Source: Bacteroidota bacterium (GTDB taxonomy: Bacteria > Bacteroidota > Ignavibacteria > Tepidaquicellales > Tepidaquicellaceae). From it: 64,000 nucleotides of DNA. Below are positions 9,198-17,823 of this stretch, in pieces (positions within the stretch are counted from its first letter, which is position 1; each line of letters begins with the position of its first letter). Both the position numbers and the translations under genes were made by a program. Under the pieces are notes generated by a model. The model had not been told where the DNA came from and made no database searches. It saw only the letters and a program-made list of their open reading frames with translations. The stretch is from positions 1,917-65,916 of the forward strand of contig JAFDZO010000007.1 of assembly GCA_018266845.1 (NCBI GenBank). Reading direction: 5' to 3'.

Positions 9198-11144
9198 TTA
9201 TTCAACAGTTTGTAACTGTAATTGTTCCCATTCCTGAGTAAGCTGTTCGGCTTTTTTTCTTGCGGAATTGTACTCGTCAGTAGTCTTTTGTATGTCAGTG
9301 CCGGATTTGTAAAAATCCTCATTAGCCATTAATAATTCAAGTTCTTTTATTTTATTTTCGCACTTCTCAAGTTCCTTCTCTACAGTTGTAATTCTCTTTT
9401 TTAGCTCGCTGTTTTTTTTCTGCTGCTCTGCTTTGCGTTTCTTCTCTTCATTTTTATCTGCGTGAGAAACTTCCTTTTTTATCTCCTGCTTCATTACAAC
9501 GGGCTGCTGCTCAACTTTCGTTTTTTGTTTGTCCGTTTTTTCTTTCTCTTCAAGGTAATAAGAACAGTTGCCGTAGAAAACTTTTATCTTCTTATTTTTT
9601 ACTTCGATAACCTTATCCACTATTCCGTCAATAAAATCCCTGTCATGCGATACAATCAAAACTGTGCCTTCATATTTCCTCAATGCGTGCATCAGGACTT
9701 CCTTTGATTTCATATCAAGGTGATTTGTCGGCTCATCAAGTATCAAAAAATTTGACGGCTCAATGAGCATCTTCGCAAGTGATAATCTCGACTTCTCCCC
9801 TCCCGAAAGCACTGCCACCTTCTTAAAAACATCATCGCCTCTGAACAAAAAGCTGCCGAGTATTGTACGTAAGCTTTTTCTTATATCTCCCGTCGCTGCC
9901 TCTTCCATTGTTTCAAGCACCGTCTTATCGCCTGCCAATTCTTCCGCCTGATTCTGCGCATAGAATTTTTTATTCACCAGATGCCCGTCTTTAACTACAC
10001 CATCAAAATCTTTATCTATATCTGCGATGATTCTTGTAAAGGTTGATTTCCCCGCGCCGTTCACTCCGACAAGAGCAATCTTTTCGCCTCTTTCAATTAT
10101 CAAATCCAATCCTTCAAGAACGTTATTCACTCCGTCGTATGTTTTTGTAAGACCTTCAATCTCAATTGTAATTTTTCCAGAGTGAGTCGCAGGCGGAAAT
10201 GAAAATGCAACTGCCGCTTCTTCATCTTCTATCTCGATTAAATCCAGCTTATCAAGCTGCTTTATTCTGCTCTGAACTGCCTTTGCCTTAGATGCCTTAT
10301 ATCTGAAGCGCTCTATAAATTTTTCCTGCTGCTTTAAATATTTCTGCTGGTTGTTATACTGATTTTCAAGAAGCTCTTTTCTTACTGCTTTTTCCTTTTT
10401 ATAGAAAGAATAATTTCCTCCGTACTCAGTAACATTGCCCATAGAAATTTCAATCGTGCGGGTGGTAAGATTATCAAGAAAATTCCTGTCGTGCGAAACA
10501 AGCACAATCGCTCCCTGATAATTCTTCAGATAATTCTCCACCCAAATTAATGATTCAATATCAAGATGGTTCGTCGGCTCGTCAAGTAAAAGTATGGAAG
10601 GATTTTGAAGCAGAAGTTTTGCAAGGGCAATTCTCATCTGCCATCCGCCGCTGAACTCATCAGTCAGTCTCTCAAAATCTTTTTCAAAAAATCCCAGACC
10701 GATTAATATTTTTTCTATCTTCGATTTTAATGTATATCCGTCAAGCGCCTGAAATCTTTCCTGCAGCTCTCCGTATTCATTCAGCAAATCCATAAAATCG
10801 TCATTGCCCGGCTCGGGATGATTGCTCATTTCATTTTCAATTTCAGTAAGCTCTTCCTGAATTTTATTTATATCTCCCGCCGATGAATATACCTCCTCAT
10901 ACAGAGTATTGCCTTCGTATCTTATTCCTTCCTGCGGAAGGTATCCCATTGTAGTATGGCGTGAAAGCGCCACTTCCCCGGAATCAGGCTTATTTATCAA
11001 AGCCATGATTTTCAGGAGCGTTGACTTTCCCTGTCCGTTAGAGCCGACAAGAGATACTCTTTCCTTGCCGCCTACGCGGAGTGAAACTTCATCGAATAAT
11101 ACTCTTGCGCCGAATGCAACCGTTATGTCAGTTAATGAAATCAA
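9198..11144 (-). CDS. ABC-F family ATPase (ribosome-associated translation factor type)
   Basis: This 648-residue soluble protein carries two ABC ATPase domains and no membrane segment. The first has GSNGQGKST (Walker A, about 34-42), a FSGGW signature and LLLDEPTNHLD. The second (about 325-535) has GVNGAGKST, LSGGEKSR and LILDEPTNHLD. Between them lies the basic helical linker typical of ABC-F proteins. After about 560 comes a Lys/Glu-rich coiled-coil tail like that of Uup-type members. ABC-F proteins bind the ribosomal E site and help stalled translation, or protect against antibiotics. Which subgroup this belongs to (YdiF/Uup-like) is inferred from the tail only. Confidence 0.92.
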   Translation of the reverse strand: MISLTDITVAFGARVLFDEVSLRVGGKERVSLVGSNGQGKSTLLKIMALINKPDSGEVALSRHTTMGYLPQEGIRYEGNTLYEEVYSSAGDINKIQEELTEIENEMSNHPEPGNDDFMDLLNEYGELQERFQALDGYTLKSKIEKILIGLGFFEKDFERLTDEFSGGWQMRIALAKLLLQNPSILLLDEPTNHLDIESLIWVENYLKNYQGAIVLVSHDRNFLDNLTTRTIEISMGNVTEYGGNYSFYKKEKAVRKELLENQYNNQQKYLKQQEKFIERFRYKASKAKAVQSRIKQLDKLDLIEIEDEEAAVAFSFPPATHSGKITIEIEGLTKTYDGVNNVLEGLDLIIERGEKIALVGVNGAGKSTFTRIIADIDKDFDGVVKDGHLVNKKFYAQNQAEELAGDKTVLETMEEAATGDIRKSLRTILGSFLFRGDDVFKKVAVLSGGEKSRLSLAKMLIEPSNFLILDEPTNHLDMKSKEVLMHALRKYEGTVLIVSHDRDFIDGIVDKVIEVKNKKIKVFYGNCSYYLEEKEKTDKQKTKVEQQPVVMKQEIKKEVSHADKNEEKKRKAEQQKKNSELKKRITTVEKELEKCENKIKELELLMANEDFYKSGTDIQKTTDEYNSARKKAEQLTQEWEQLQLQTVE

Positions 11145-11254
11145 TTTCTTTTTACAATAAAATTAGCCCTAAAGATACCGATTACATGTAAAAATTTATA
11201 TGGATTTCAATTTCACCGAAAAATTGACAAATTATTTTTAACACACTTAAAAAA

Positions 11255-11776
11255 ATGAACTTCTCACTCGAAAAATCAATGGAGATTCTTGAAAGAACTC
11301 CGAATGTAATTAAAGAATTATTAGACGGGCTTTCCGGCGATTGGACAATGCAGAACGAAGGCGGCGATACTTGGACTCCCTATGACGTTCTCGGACATTT
11401 AATTCACGGCGAACTTGCTGACTGGATTGGAAGAACTGATATAATTTTGTCAGATGGTCCAGATAAAAATTTCAAGCCCTTCGATCGCTTTGCGCAGTTT
11501 GAAGAAAGCAAAGGAAAGACTCTAAAAGATTTAATCGGAGAGTTTATGATACTGCGCATAATGAATCTGCAAAAATTGAAAGAGAGAAACATCACGGAAA
11601 ATGATTTGAACAAAACAGGCATCCATCCTGTTTTTGGTGAAGTAACACTAAAGCAGCTTTTATCAACATGGGCAGTTCACGATTTGAATCACCTTTCGCA
11701 AATAATCCGAACAATGGCTTATCAATATAAAGATGAAGTCGGTCCTTGGAGAGAGTATTTAAGAATTGTAAAGTGA
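11255..11776 (+). CDS. DinB-family protein
   Basis: The 173-residue protein has the DinB/YfiT four-helix-bundle layout. The three metal-binding histidines are visible as DVLGHLIHGE (about residue 48) and WAVHDLNHLSQI (about residues 141-152). Family members are metal-dependent enzymes of low-molecular-weight thiol and related chemistry (for example bacillithiol transferases), or have unknown roles. It stands alone, divergent from the ABC-F gene, with a TTGACA-like box about 30 bases upstream. The substrate cannot be inferred. Confidence 0.85.
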   Translation: MNFSLEKSMEILERTPNVIKELLDGLSGDWTMQNEGGDTWTPYDVLGHLIHGELADWIGRTDIILSDGPDKNFKPFDRFAQFEESKGKTLKDLIGEFMILRIMNLQKLKERNITENDLNKTGIHPVFGEVTLKQLLSTWAVHDLNHLSQIIRTMAYQYKDEVGPWREYLRIVK

Positions 11777-11947
11777 GTTGTGAGGTATGAATTATGAGGT
11801 ATGAATTATGAATTATGAATTATGAATTATGAATTATGAATTATGAATTATGAATTATGAGGTGTGAATTATGAATTATGAGGTGTGAATTATGAATTAT
11901 GAGGTATGAGGTATGAATTATGAATTATGAGGTATGAATTATGAGGT
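11777..11947. repeat. Heptanucleotide tandem tract, GAATTAT/GAGGTAT units
   Basis: The tract begins right after the DinB stop codon. About 24 units of 7 bases follow in register, mostly GAATTAT with interspersed GAGGTAT or GAGGTGT variants, including an uninterrupted run of eight GAATTAT units. It contains no gene. Similar 7-base-period tracts with other motifs occur elsewhere in the window. Confidence 0.95.
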
Positions 11948-11950
11948 TAC

Positions 11951-12090
11951 AAAGAATAACGGATAACGAATAATGAATAACGGGTAACGAGCAACGAATA
12001 ACGAGCAACGAATAACGAGCAACGAATAACGAGCAACGAATAACGGGCAACGAATAACGAGCAACGAACAACGAGCAACGAATAACGGGC
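11951..12090. repeat. Heptanucleotide tandem tract, AACGAAT/AACGAGC units
   Basis: This tract directly follows the GAATTAT tract but uses a different 7-base motif, mainly alternating AACGAAT and AACGAGC (a 14-base higher-order unit), with AACGGGC variants. It runs to the base before the stop codon of the histidine kinase gene, and so fills the whole rest of the intergenic gap. Confidence 0.95.
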
Positions 12091-13815
12091 TTAAAACTTC
12101 AATATAAACTTAGAGCCTTTTCCTTCTTCTGACTCGGCGTGTATTTCTCCTCCCATTAGTTCGGTAAGTTTTTTTACTATAGAAAGACCCAAGCCTGTGG
12201 AGCTTTCTCCGGCAGTGGGCTTATTGCTCGTCTTAGCAAATTTTTTAAAAATATTTTTCATCTCATTCTCTTTAATCCCCAAACCGCAGTCAATAACTTC
12301 TATAAATTTCTTTTCTTCCTGTTTATAAATTTTCACGGTTACCGGACTTCCCGGATAAGAATATTTTACGGCATTAGAAAGTAAATTGCTGATTATTTCT
12401 CTAAAGGCAATCCTATCTGATTTTATCATTACATCGCCGTTACTTTCTACATTGAATGATATTTTCTTGTTCACAATCTGCTCCTGCATTTCCTCTATAA
12501 TTTCATTTACTGCTCCAACAGCATTTACATCCTCCGGTTTCAGATTATAGTCCCCTCTCTCTATTGCATTCACATCAAGCAGATGCTTTATTATCTCCTG
12601 CATTTTGTTTGTAACAGCTTCGGTTTTTTCCAGTCTCTTTATAATATCTTCCTGTGAAAAACGGGCAATGTTTCTTTTTAAATGAGATACCGAAAGCAAT
12701 ATGCTGCTCAATGGATTTTTCAAATCGTGGGCAACAAGCCCGAGGAATTCATTTTTTTCTTCATTCAGTCTTACAAGCTCCACATTTCGCAGGCGCTCTA
12801 TTTCCGCTTTCTGCTTTTCATGTTCAACCTTATATGAAATCTCAAGCTCATTTATACTTCTTAAAGTATCTTCATCTAGTCTTTTAGATTTTAGCGAGTG
12901 AAATTTCTGATAATACTCCAATGCTGTTTTATAATCTTCAAGAACAGTATAAGCAGTTGAATACGATTCGTAAATATGCTCCCTGAAAACTTCCAGATGT
13001 TTATCTATCATCATCTCGCATTTTCTAAGATACTCCAGCCCCTTCTCGGGGTTTCCCTTGTTAATGTAATTCAACGCATAATTCTCATAGCAGATAATCA
13101 GCCACTCCTTATTGCCCCTCTTCTCAAAAATACTTATAGCCTTATCATAATATTCTTCAGCAATATCAAATTTTTCTTTATGAAAATGCACCAAACCTAA
13201 AACAACATAAGTTTCTCCTAAAATAGAATCATCTCTGTAAGTGAATAATTGATTTAAGCATACTATAGCATAATCTTTCGCATTTTTGTAGTTTTGCAAA
13301 TCAAGGTAACACTTAGCTATATTCAAAATGATAAGGCTGAGATTTTCATTATCTCCTATCTCTCTTTTTATTTTCAGCCCCTGCTTGTAGCTTGATATTG
13401 CCTTCTCAAAATTACTAATGCTGTAATGAACTGAGCCGAGATTGTTTATTACGTTCGATGCCATCACCATATCGTTTTCTTTCATAGCTTCATCATAGCA
13501 TATCTGAAGGCAGTCAATGGCTTTTGAATAGTTTCCTGTTTTGCCGTAAGTCATCCCCAAGCGAAGCAAAATGCCGGTCAGCTCTACATGCTCATTTTCG
13601 CCTTTGTAAAAAAAATACGCCTTGTCTAAAAACCTTATGGCATCAATAAATTTTTCGCTTTTTAAATAGCATGACCCAAGCGAGTAATAAAGAAACGAAG
13701 CCTCATTGCCGCTTAGCTCATCCTCAGCAATTAATTCAATCTCTTTCAGCCTTAAAATTTTTTCGTCATTGCTGAGAGATTTACTATTGATAATATTTTT
13801 TACCCATTCAAACAT
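12091..13815 (-). CDS. Soluble TPR-containing sensor histidine kinase
   Basis: The 574-residue protein has no signal peptide or membrane segment. Residues about 1-310 are tetratricopeptide repeats (for example AIDCLQICYDEAMKEND, AISSYKQGLKIKREIGD). They are followed by a coiled coil, then a HisKA domain with the phospho-acceptor in VAHDLKNPLSSI (about 365), and an HATPase_c domain with SNLLSNAVKYS, DCGLGIKENEM and GLGLSIVKKL. It is a cytoplasmic kinase that senses through protein contacts. No response regulator is adjacent. The kinase at 49373-51166 has the same architecture and nearly identical signature segments, so the two are paralogs. Confidence 0.92.
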   Translation of the reverse strand: MFEWVKNIINSKSLSNDEKILRLKEIELIAEDELSGNEASFLYYSLGSCYLKSEKFIDAIRFLDKAYFFYKGENEHVELTGILLRLGMTYGKTGNYSKAIDCLQICYDEAMKENDMVMASNVINNLGSVHYSISNFEKAISSYKQGLKIKREIGDNENLSLIILNIAKCYLDLQNYKNAKDYAIVCLNQLFTYRDDSILGETYVVLGLVHFHKEKFDIAEEYYDKAISIFEKRGNKEWLIICYENYALNYINKGNPEKGLEYLRKCEMMIDKHLEVFREHIYESYSTAYTVLEDYKTALEYYQKFHSLKSKRLDEDTLRSINELEISYKVEHEKQKAEIERLRNVELVRLNEEKNEFLGLVAHDLKNPLSSILLSVSHLKRNIARFSQEDIIKRLEKTEAVTNKMQEIIKHLLDVNAIERGDYNLKPEDVNAVGAVNEIIEEMQEQIVNKKISFNVESNGDVMIKSDRIAFREIISNLLSNAVKYSYPGSPVTVKIYKQEEKKFIEVIDCGLGIKENEMKNIFKKFAKTSNKPTAGESSTGLGLSIVKKLTELMGGEIHAESEEGKGSKFILKF

Positions 13816-13839
13816 TTCTGTTTCTGCTTTTCATTCGAA

Positions 13840-14739
13840 TTATTTCACTTTGTTTCTGATAATTCTCACCGCATCAATTACTCTCGGTCCCGGGCGAAAG
13901 ACAACGTTGTTATCTACAACTATAAAGTTATTTTTCTTCACGGCATCCGAAACGCTGAGATGTTTTGATAGCTCATCTATTTCAACCTTCAGCTTATCGG
14001 TTTTTGTTGTATCATAAGGAAGCAAAATTGAAGCAGGATTTTTAACAGTAATATCTTCGTAGCTGATTGTGGGATAGTCCATGGAAGACTCGGCATAAAT
14101 ATTTTTTAAACCGCCAAGCTCCATAATTTCATTAATGAACGAAGTTTTACTCGCCGTCATTATAGGGTTTGTGCCGATGATAACAATACATTGAGATTTT
14201 TCTTTCGTTTCAGAAAGCAGCTTCAGGCTGTCTCTTTCATGAAGCAGTTTGCTGCTTAAAGCTGCTGCCTCTTTTTCCATCCCTGTCAGCTTTCCGAGAC
14301 TGTTCAGCATGGAAGCAACTCCGTTTACATTCTTCGCGTTCAGCACAAAAATTTTTATTCCCAGATTTTGCAGAGTCTGGTACATAGGGCGGTTAGTGGA
14401 TTCCACCGTAATCAGCACAACGTCCGGCTTCAAGGAAGCAATCAATTCATAGTTTGCATTATCATACCCGCCGACTTTCGTTTTCTGCTTTGCCTCCGGC
14501 GGGTAATCACAAAATTCGGTAACGCCCACAACTAAGTTCTGCGCGCCGATAGCGTATAAACCTTCGGTGATGTTGGGGGCTATTGAAACAATCCGCTTTG
14601 GAAAGGAATCAAATTTTACCTCCACGCCTAAATCATCTTTAAGAGAAAATTTTGATTGGGTAACTTCGGGATTTTTTTTTCCGCAGGAAGAAAGAACGAA
14701 AGAGAAAAAAAATAAAATAAAAATTTTTTTAATAGACAT
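13840..14739 (-). CDS. Periplasmic binding lipoprotein of a metal-chelate ABC importer (BtuF-like)
   Basis: The ATG at 14739 is chosen because it gives a lipoprotein signal ending LSSCGKK; the reading frame extends further upstream to a GTG. The mature part is a helical-backbone binding protein (Peripla_BP_2), shown by the opening KRIVSIAPNITEGLYAIGA, the segment VGVTEFCDYPPEAKQKTKVGG and then LIASLKPDVVLI. BtuF-type cobalamin receptors carry the same EFCDYPPEA-like stretch, so cobalamin is the first guess and an iron-siderophore the alternative. No permease or ATPase gene lies beside it. Length is about 299 residues from this start, normal for the family. Confidence 0.85.
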   Translation of the reverse strand: MSIKKIFILFFFSFVLSSCGKKNPEVTQSKFSLKDDLGVEVKFDSFPKRIVSIAPNITEGLYAIGAQNLVVGVTEFCDYPPEAKQKTKVGGYDNANYELIASLKPDVVLITVESTNRPMYQTLQNLGIKIFVLNAKNVNGVASMLNSLGKLTGMEKEAAALSSKLLHERDSLKLLSETKEKSQCIVIIGTNPIMTASKTSFINEIMELGGLKNIYAESSMDYPTISYEDITVKNPASILLPYDTTKTDKLKVEIDELSKHLSVSDAVKKNNFIVVDNNVVFRPGPRVIDAVRIIRNKVK

Positions 14740-14751
14740 TTGAAAAATTTG

Positions 14752-14949
14752 CATTAATCCCACCCTTCAGGGCAGGGTTGGAAAGTCCTAGATTACTCCG
14801 TCCCAAACCCCCGTTCGGGACGGAAAAACTCGTAAACATTCCTAAACAGGGATTTGGGAATGAGAAAAACAATTTACATTAATCCCACCCTACAGGGCAG
14901 GGTTGGAAAGTTTAAAGTACTCCGTCCAAAACCCCGTTTGGGACGGAAA
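14752..14949. repeat. Direct doublet of a two-hairpin repeat (REP-like)
   Basis: Two copies of a roughly 73-base unit lie at 14752-14827 and 14877-14949. Each begins CATTAATCCCACCCT and holds a G/C-rich hairpin around CAGGGCAGGGTTGG, then a second hairpin, TCCGTCCC paired with GGGACGGA (one mismatch in copy 2). Between the copies lies another inverted repeat, CATTCC/GGAATG (14837-14862). The first copy overlaps the upstream start region of the lipoprotein gene. Confidence 0.85.
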
Positions 14950-15186
14950 CTATCCGTAAAACTATGTTTTATAATTTCATATAACATGCTTCCTTACAAA
15001 GCTGAGCTTTGCAATACATGAAACATCACTTTATATAAAAAATCACTTAATGCCGCTCAAAAAAATCAATAAAAAACAAATACTTAAATCGCAGTCCGAA
15101 AATTGCCCAAATAAATATATATTTTTACATTTATTTATTCACCAAGCTCTGGATTAAGCGTAAGTTCTCAAAAACCTCCAAAAACT
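14950..15186. other. Intergenic remainder without a recognisable gene
   Basis: This AT-rich stretch lies between the hairpin doublet and the end of the GATase-like gene. The only structure I see is a short palindrome, AAAGCT-g-AGCTTT, at 14998-15010. No open frame of credible length was found. Confidence 0.6.
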
Positions 15187-16452
15187 TCACGTTTTTAGCT
15201 TTTTTTTCTTCGCCGCCGGAAATAGCACATTGTTCAAAATCAGCCTATACCCCGGTGAGCTTTTATAGAGGTTCAGGTCAGTCGGCGGGTCTCCCACCGC
15301 ATGCTGGTAATCCTCCGGGTCATGCCCTCCATAAAAAGTGAACGTCCCCCTCCCGTAATTGCCATGAATATACTTTACAAAATCCGTGCCTTCATTCATC
15401 GCAAGGATTGTAACATCCTTCTTCAGGTACTCCTTCTTAAATGCCGTTGTCTGCCCCATAAAGCCCCTCACCAATGCAGTATGATTTTGATTCAGCATTG
15501 TCGGCACCGGATCATACTTAGCGGAAAAATCAACCAGCTTAAAATAATCATTCTGCGGACCAAGCATCACCATATCGTTAGTCGCATCTATAGTAGAATA
15601 CTCATATACGTAAGGGTTAAGCTCAATCTTAAAGTTTTCAAACGCTATATCCTCGCTGAAATCAAGTTTGCCGTTTGCCTCCTGGTCATACCCGTCACCG
15701 TCATACATTGCATCAGCTATATCGGTAAACCGCGAAGCAAGCGCAATATCATAGGTATCCGTTGCGGAGCACATCGTAAATAAAAATCCTCCATTGGAAA
15801 CATATTCCTTCAGCTTTCCTACAACGGCAAGTTTCAGTTTCGATACCTTAGAAAATCCCAGCTTAGCAGCCATCTGTTCGTTAACATTTTTTTGCTGAAC
15901 ATACCACGGCGACATTCCGAACGTACCGAAAAATTTCCCGTATTGTCCTGTAAAATCTTCATGGTGCAGATGAAGCCAGTCATAGCCCTTCAGTTTTCCC
16001 TCCAATACTTCTTCATCCCAAAGCTTATCATAGGGAATTTCCGCATACTCAAGCACAAGCTGAACTGCGTCATCCCACGGCAGCGCATTCGGAGGAACAT
16101 AAACCGCTATCTTCGCAACTTTCTCCAGACGAACCAAATCCATATTGCTTTTTTCATCCTTTACATCTGCGTAAACCTGCGCTGTTTGTGTTCCGTTAAG
16201 CAGTTCGTAAGAAACATTTTTCAGCTGGCACTCGCCTACAATTTCGGGAGAATACTCATACATAAAAGCGCCGCCTCTGTAGTTCAAGAGCCAGTCAAGC
16301 TCTCCGCCTTTTAATAAATAACGGTAAGCAATTCCGTATGCCTTTAGATGGTTTGTCTGGTCAGGTTCCATAGGAACTAAAACCTTTACCTGAGCAATAG
16401 AGGGCACTGCTATAAAAAAAATCAGAAGGGATTTTAATATATTTTTAATCAC
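15187..16452 (-). CDS. Secreted GATase1-like protein of the family often mislabelled asparagine synthetase B
   Basis: The 421-residue product has a signal peptide (about 1-20, ending SIAQ). It contains segments I recognise from a conserved Bacteroidota family: HLKAYGIAYRYLLKG, WLLNYRGGAFM, YDWLHLHHEDFTGQYGKFFG, MCSATDTYDIALA and FYGGHDPEDYQH. Databases often call this family asparagine synthetase B, but it has neither an N-terminal Cys Ntn domain nor an ATP-pyrophosphatase domain. The layout instead suggests a glutamine-amidotransferase-like flavodoxin fold acting outside the cytoplasm. The enzymatic role is unknown. It is a single gene divergent from tsaD. Confidence 0.75.
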   Translation of the reverse strand: MIKNILKSLLIFFIAVPSIAQVKVLVPMEPDQTNHLKAYGIAYRYLLKGGELDWLLNYRGGAFMYEYSPEIVGECQLKNVSYELLNGTQTAQVYADVKDEKSNMDLVRLEKVAKIAVYVPPNALPWDDAVQLVLEYAEIPYDKLWDEEVLEGKLKGYDWLHLHHEDFTGQYGKFFGTFGMSPWYVQQKNVNEQMAAKLGFSKVSKLKLAVVGKLKEYVSNGGFLFTMCSATDTYDIALASRFTDIADAMYDGDGYDQEANGKLDFSEDIAFENFKIELNPYVYEYSTIDATNDMVMLGPQNDYFKLVDFSAKYDPVPTMLNQNHTALVRGFMGQTTAFKKEYLKKDVTILAMNEGTDFVKYIHGNYGRGTFTFYGGHDPEDYQHAVGDPPTDLNLYKSSPGYRLILNNVLFPAAKKKKLKT

Positions 16453-16513
16453 AAATAAAAATTAATTTTATTATTCAAATAAATAAGGTCAAATATAAAG
16501 GTCATTGGAATAA

Positions 16514-17560
16514 ATGAAAATTCTTGCATTCGAGACTTCCTGCGATGAAACCTCTGCCGCCGTTTTAAATTGCGATGATAGTAACAACAAAGTTTTATCG
16601 AATATCATTTCCTCTCAATTGTTTCACTCCGAATTTGGCGGAGTTGTTCCCGAAATTGCTTCGCGTGAGCATTTAAAAAATATATCCCATATTACAAAGC
16701 AGGCGCTCGAAAAAGCAAACATTACTTTAAAAGATATTGATTTAGTCTGCGCGACTTCAGAACCCGGGCTTATAGGCGCTTTGCTTGTCGGATTAAACTA
16801 TGCCAAAGCTCTTGCCTGCGCTATTAAAAAGCCTTTCGTACCTGTTAATCATATTTTATCCCATTTGTTTTCAAATATGCTTTCAGGTCAGCAGGAAAAA
16901 TTTCCTTTTATAGGATTAATTGTTTCCGGCGGGCATACACTGCTCGTTCTGGTTAAAAATTATACGGATATAAAAATTTTAGGTTCAACTATAGACGACG
17001 CTGCGGGAGAGGCTTTTGATAAGGTTGCAAAAATTCTGGGACTCGGTTATCCGGGCGGACCCGTTGTTGATAGGTTTGCAAAACAAGGAGATTATAGATA
17101 CCACAAATTCCCTTTGGCAATTGTTAAAGATACTGAGCATGATTTTTCTTTCTCAGGAATAAAAACATCAGTGTTATATTACTTACGTAAAATAAATTTT
17201 AACGATGTAAAAAATGACAAGCTGATTGCTGATGTGTGCGCAAGCTTTCAATATGCCGTTGTAGAAAGCCTTTACAAAAGAACACTGGATGCCTGCAAAA
17301 AGCACGGAGTGAAAATCATTTCAGTATCGGGGGGAGTTTCGGCAAACTCTGCTCTGAAAGAAAAATTTAACTCACTTAAAGAAAATGGATTCGAAATCTA
17401 CTTTCCCGAAATACAGTTCTCAATGGACAATGCTGCTATGATTGGGCTGACGGGTTACTTGAAATATATAAACTCAAACAACAAAGATTATTATATAGCT
17501 GAAAGTCTGAAAACCAATGCAAAGGCGAGGCTGGATTATGAAAAGTTTGAATTAATTTAG
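16514..17560 (+). CDS. tsaD: tRNA N6-adenosine threonylcarbamoyltransferase TsaD
   Basis: The 348-residue length is normal for TsaD. The ASKHA-fold signatures are present: LAFETSCDETSAAV at the N-terminus, VNHILSHLFSNM (metal-binding histidines about 115-119), IGLIVSGGHTLLV, DDAAGEAFDKVAK and SVSGGVSANS. TsaD, with TsaB and TsaE, transfers the threonylcarbamoyl group from TC-AMP to A37 of ANN-decoding tRNAs. It is cytoplasmic and nearly universal. No tsaB or tsaE is adjacent. It is divergent from the GATase-like gene with about 60 bases between the starts. Confidence 0.97.
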   Translation: MKILAFETSCDETSAAVLNCDDSNNKVLSNIISSQLFHSEFGGVVPEIASREHLKNISHITKQALEKANITLKDIDLVCATSEPGLIGALLVGLNYAKALACAIKKPFVPVNHILSHLFSNMLSGQQEKFPFIGLIVSGGHTLLVLVKNYTDIKILGSTIDDAAGEAFDKVAKILGLGYPGGPVVDRFAKQGDYRYHKFPLAIVKDTEHDFSFSGIKTSVLYYLRKINFNDVKNDKLIADVCASFQYAVVESLYKRTLDACKKHGVKIISVSGGVSANSALKEKFNSLKENGFEIYFPEIQFSMDNAAMIGLTGYLKYINSNNKDYYIAESLKTNAKARLDYEKFELI

Positions 17561-17570
17561 ATGCTTATTT

Positions 17571-17595
17571 GATTCCGGCTTTCAACGGAATGACA
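17571..17595. repeat. Short hairpin downstream of tsaD
   Basis: GATTCCG (17572-17578) and CGGAATG (17587-17593) form a 6-base stem with an 8-base loop just after the tsaD stop. The sequence resembles the dispersed GATTCCCGC...GCGGGAATGAC-type extragenic palindromes. No T-run follows. Confidence 0.5.
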
Positions 17596-17719
17596 AACTA
17601 TTTTAGAGATTAGAAAGCTGAGTTTTGTTCTGCTTTATACTTGCCTCCTTATACTATAACTAAATTTTACAATAGATTTTAAAACTGCTTAAAGTTAATT
17701 TTCATTAATAAATAATCCA

Positions 17720-17815
17720 ATGAGCTTAAAAGCAATAATAATTTCTTTTTTAGTTTCTACTCTGATTTTACTTCTTTCTATGCTTCCGAAGTTTTTAAAA
17801 GAAAAGAAAAACTAA
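17720..17815 (+). CDS. Possible 31-residue single-span membrane protein
   Basis: A short frame beginning ATGAGCTTAAAAGC encodes a Lys residue, then about 18 hydrophobic residues (IIISFLVSTLILLLSMLP) and a basic tail, FLKEKKN, which is the normal layout of a tiny inner-membrane protein. It lies in the gap between tsaD and the convergent hybrid kinase. There is no family recognition and no clear ribosome-binding site. It could be chance in AT-rich DNA. Confidence 0.35.
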   Translation: MSLKAIIISFLVSTLILLLSMLPKFLKEKKN

Positions 17816-17823
17816 AGAATATC

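Noticed and set aside
11777-12090. Possible CRISPR array
   Set aside because: Repeats are 7 bases with no unique spacers of constant length, and no cas genes are near.
15301-16314. Plus-strand frames (160 and 140 codons) opposite the GATase-like gene
   Set aside because: They lie fully antisense to a well-supported conserved gene and have Ile/His/Arg-rich shadow composition.
15187-16452. Asparagine synthetase
   Set aside because: A signal peptide is present, and neither the N-terminal Cys amidotransferase domain nor the ATP-pyrophosphatase motif is seen.
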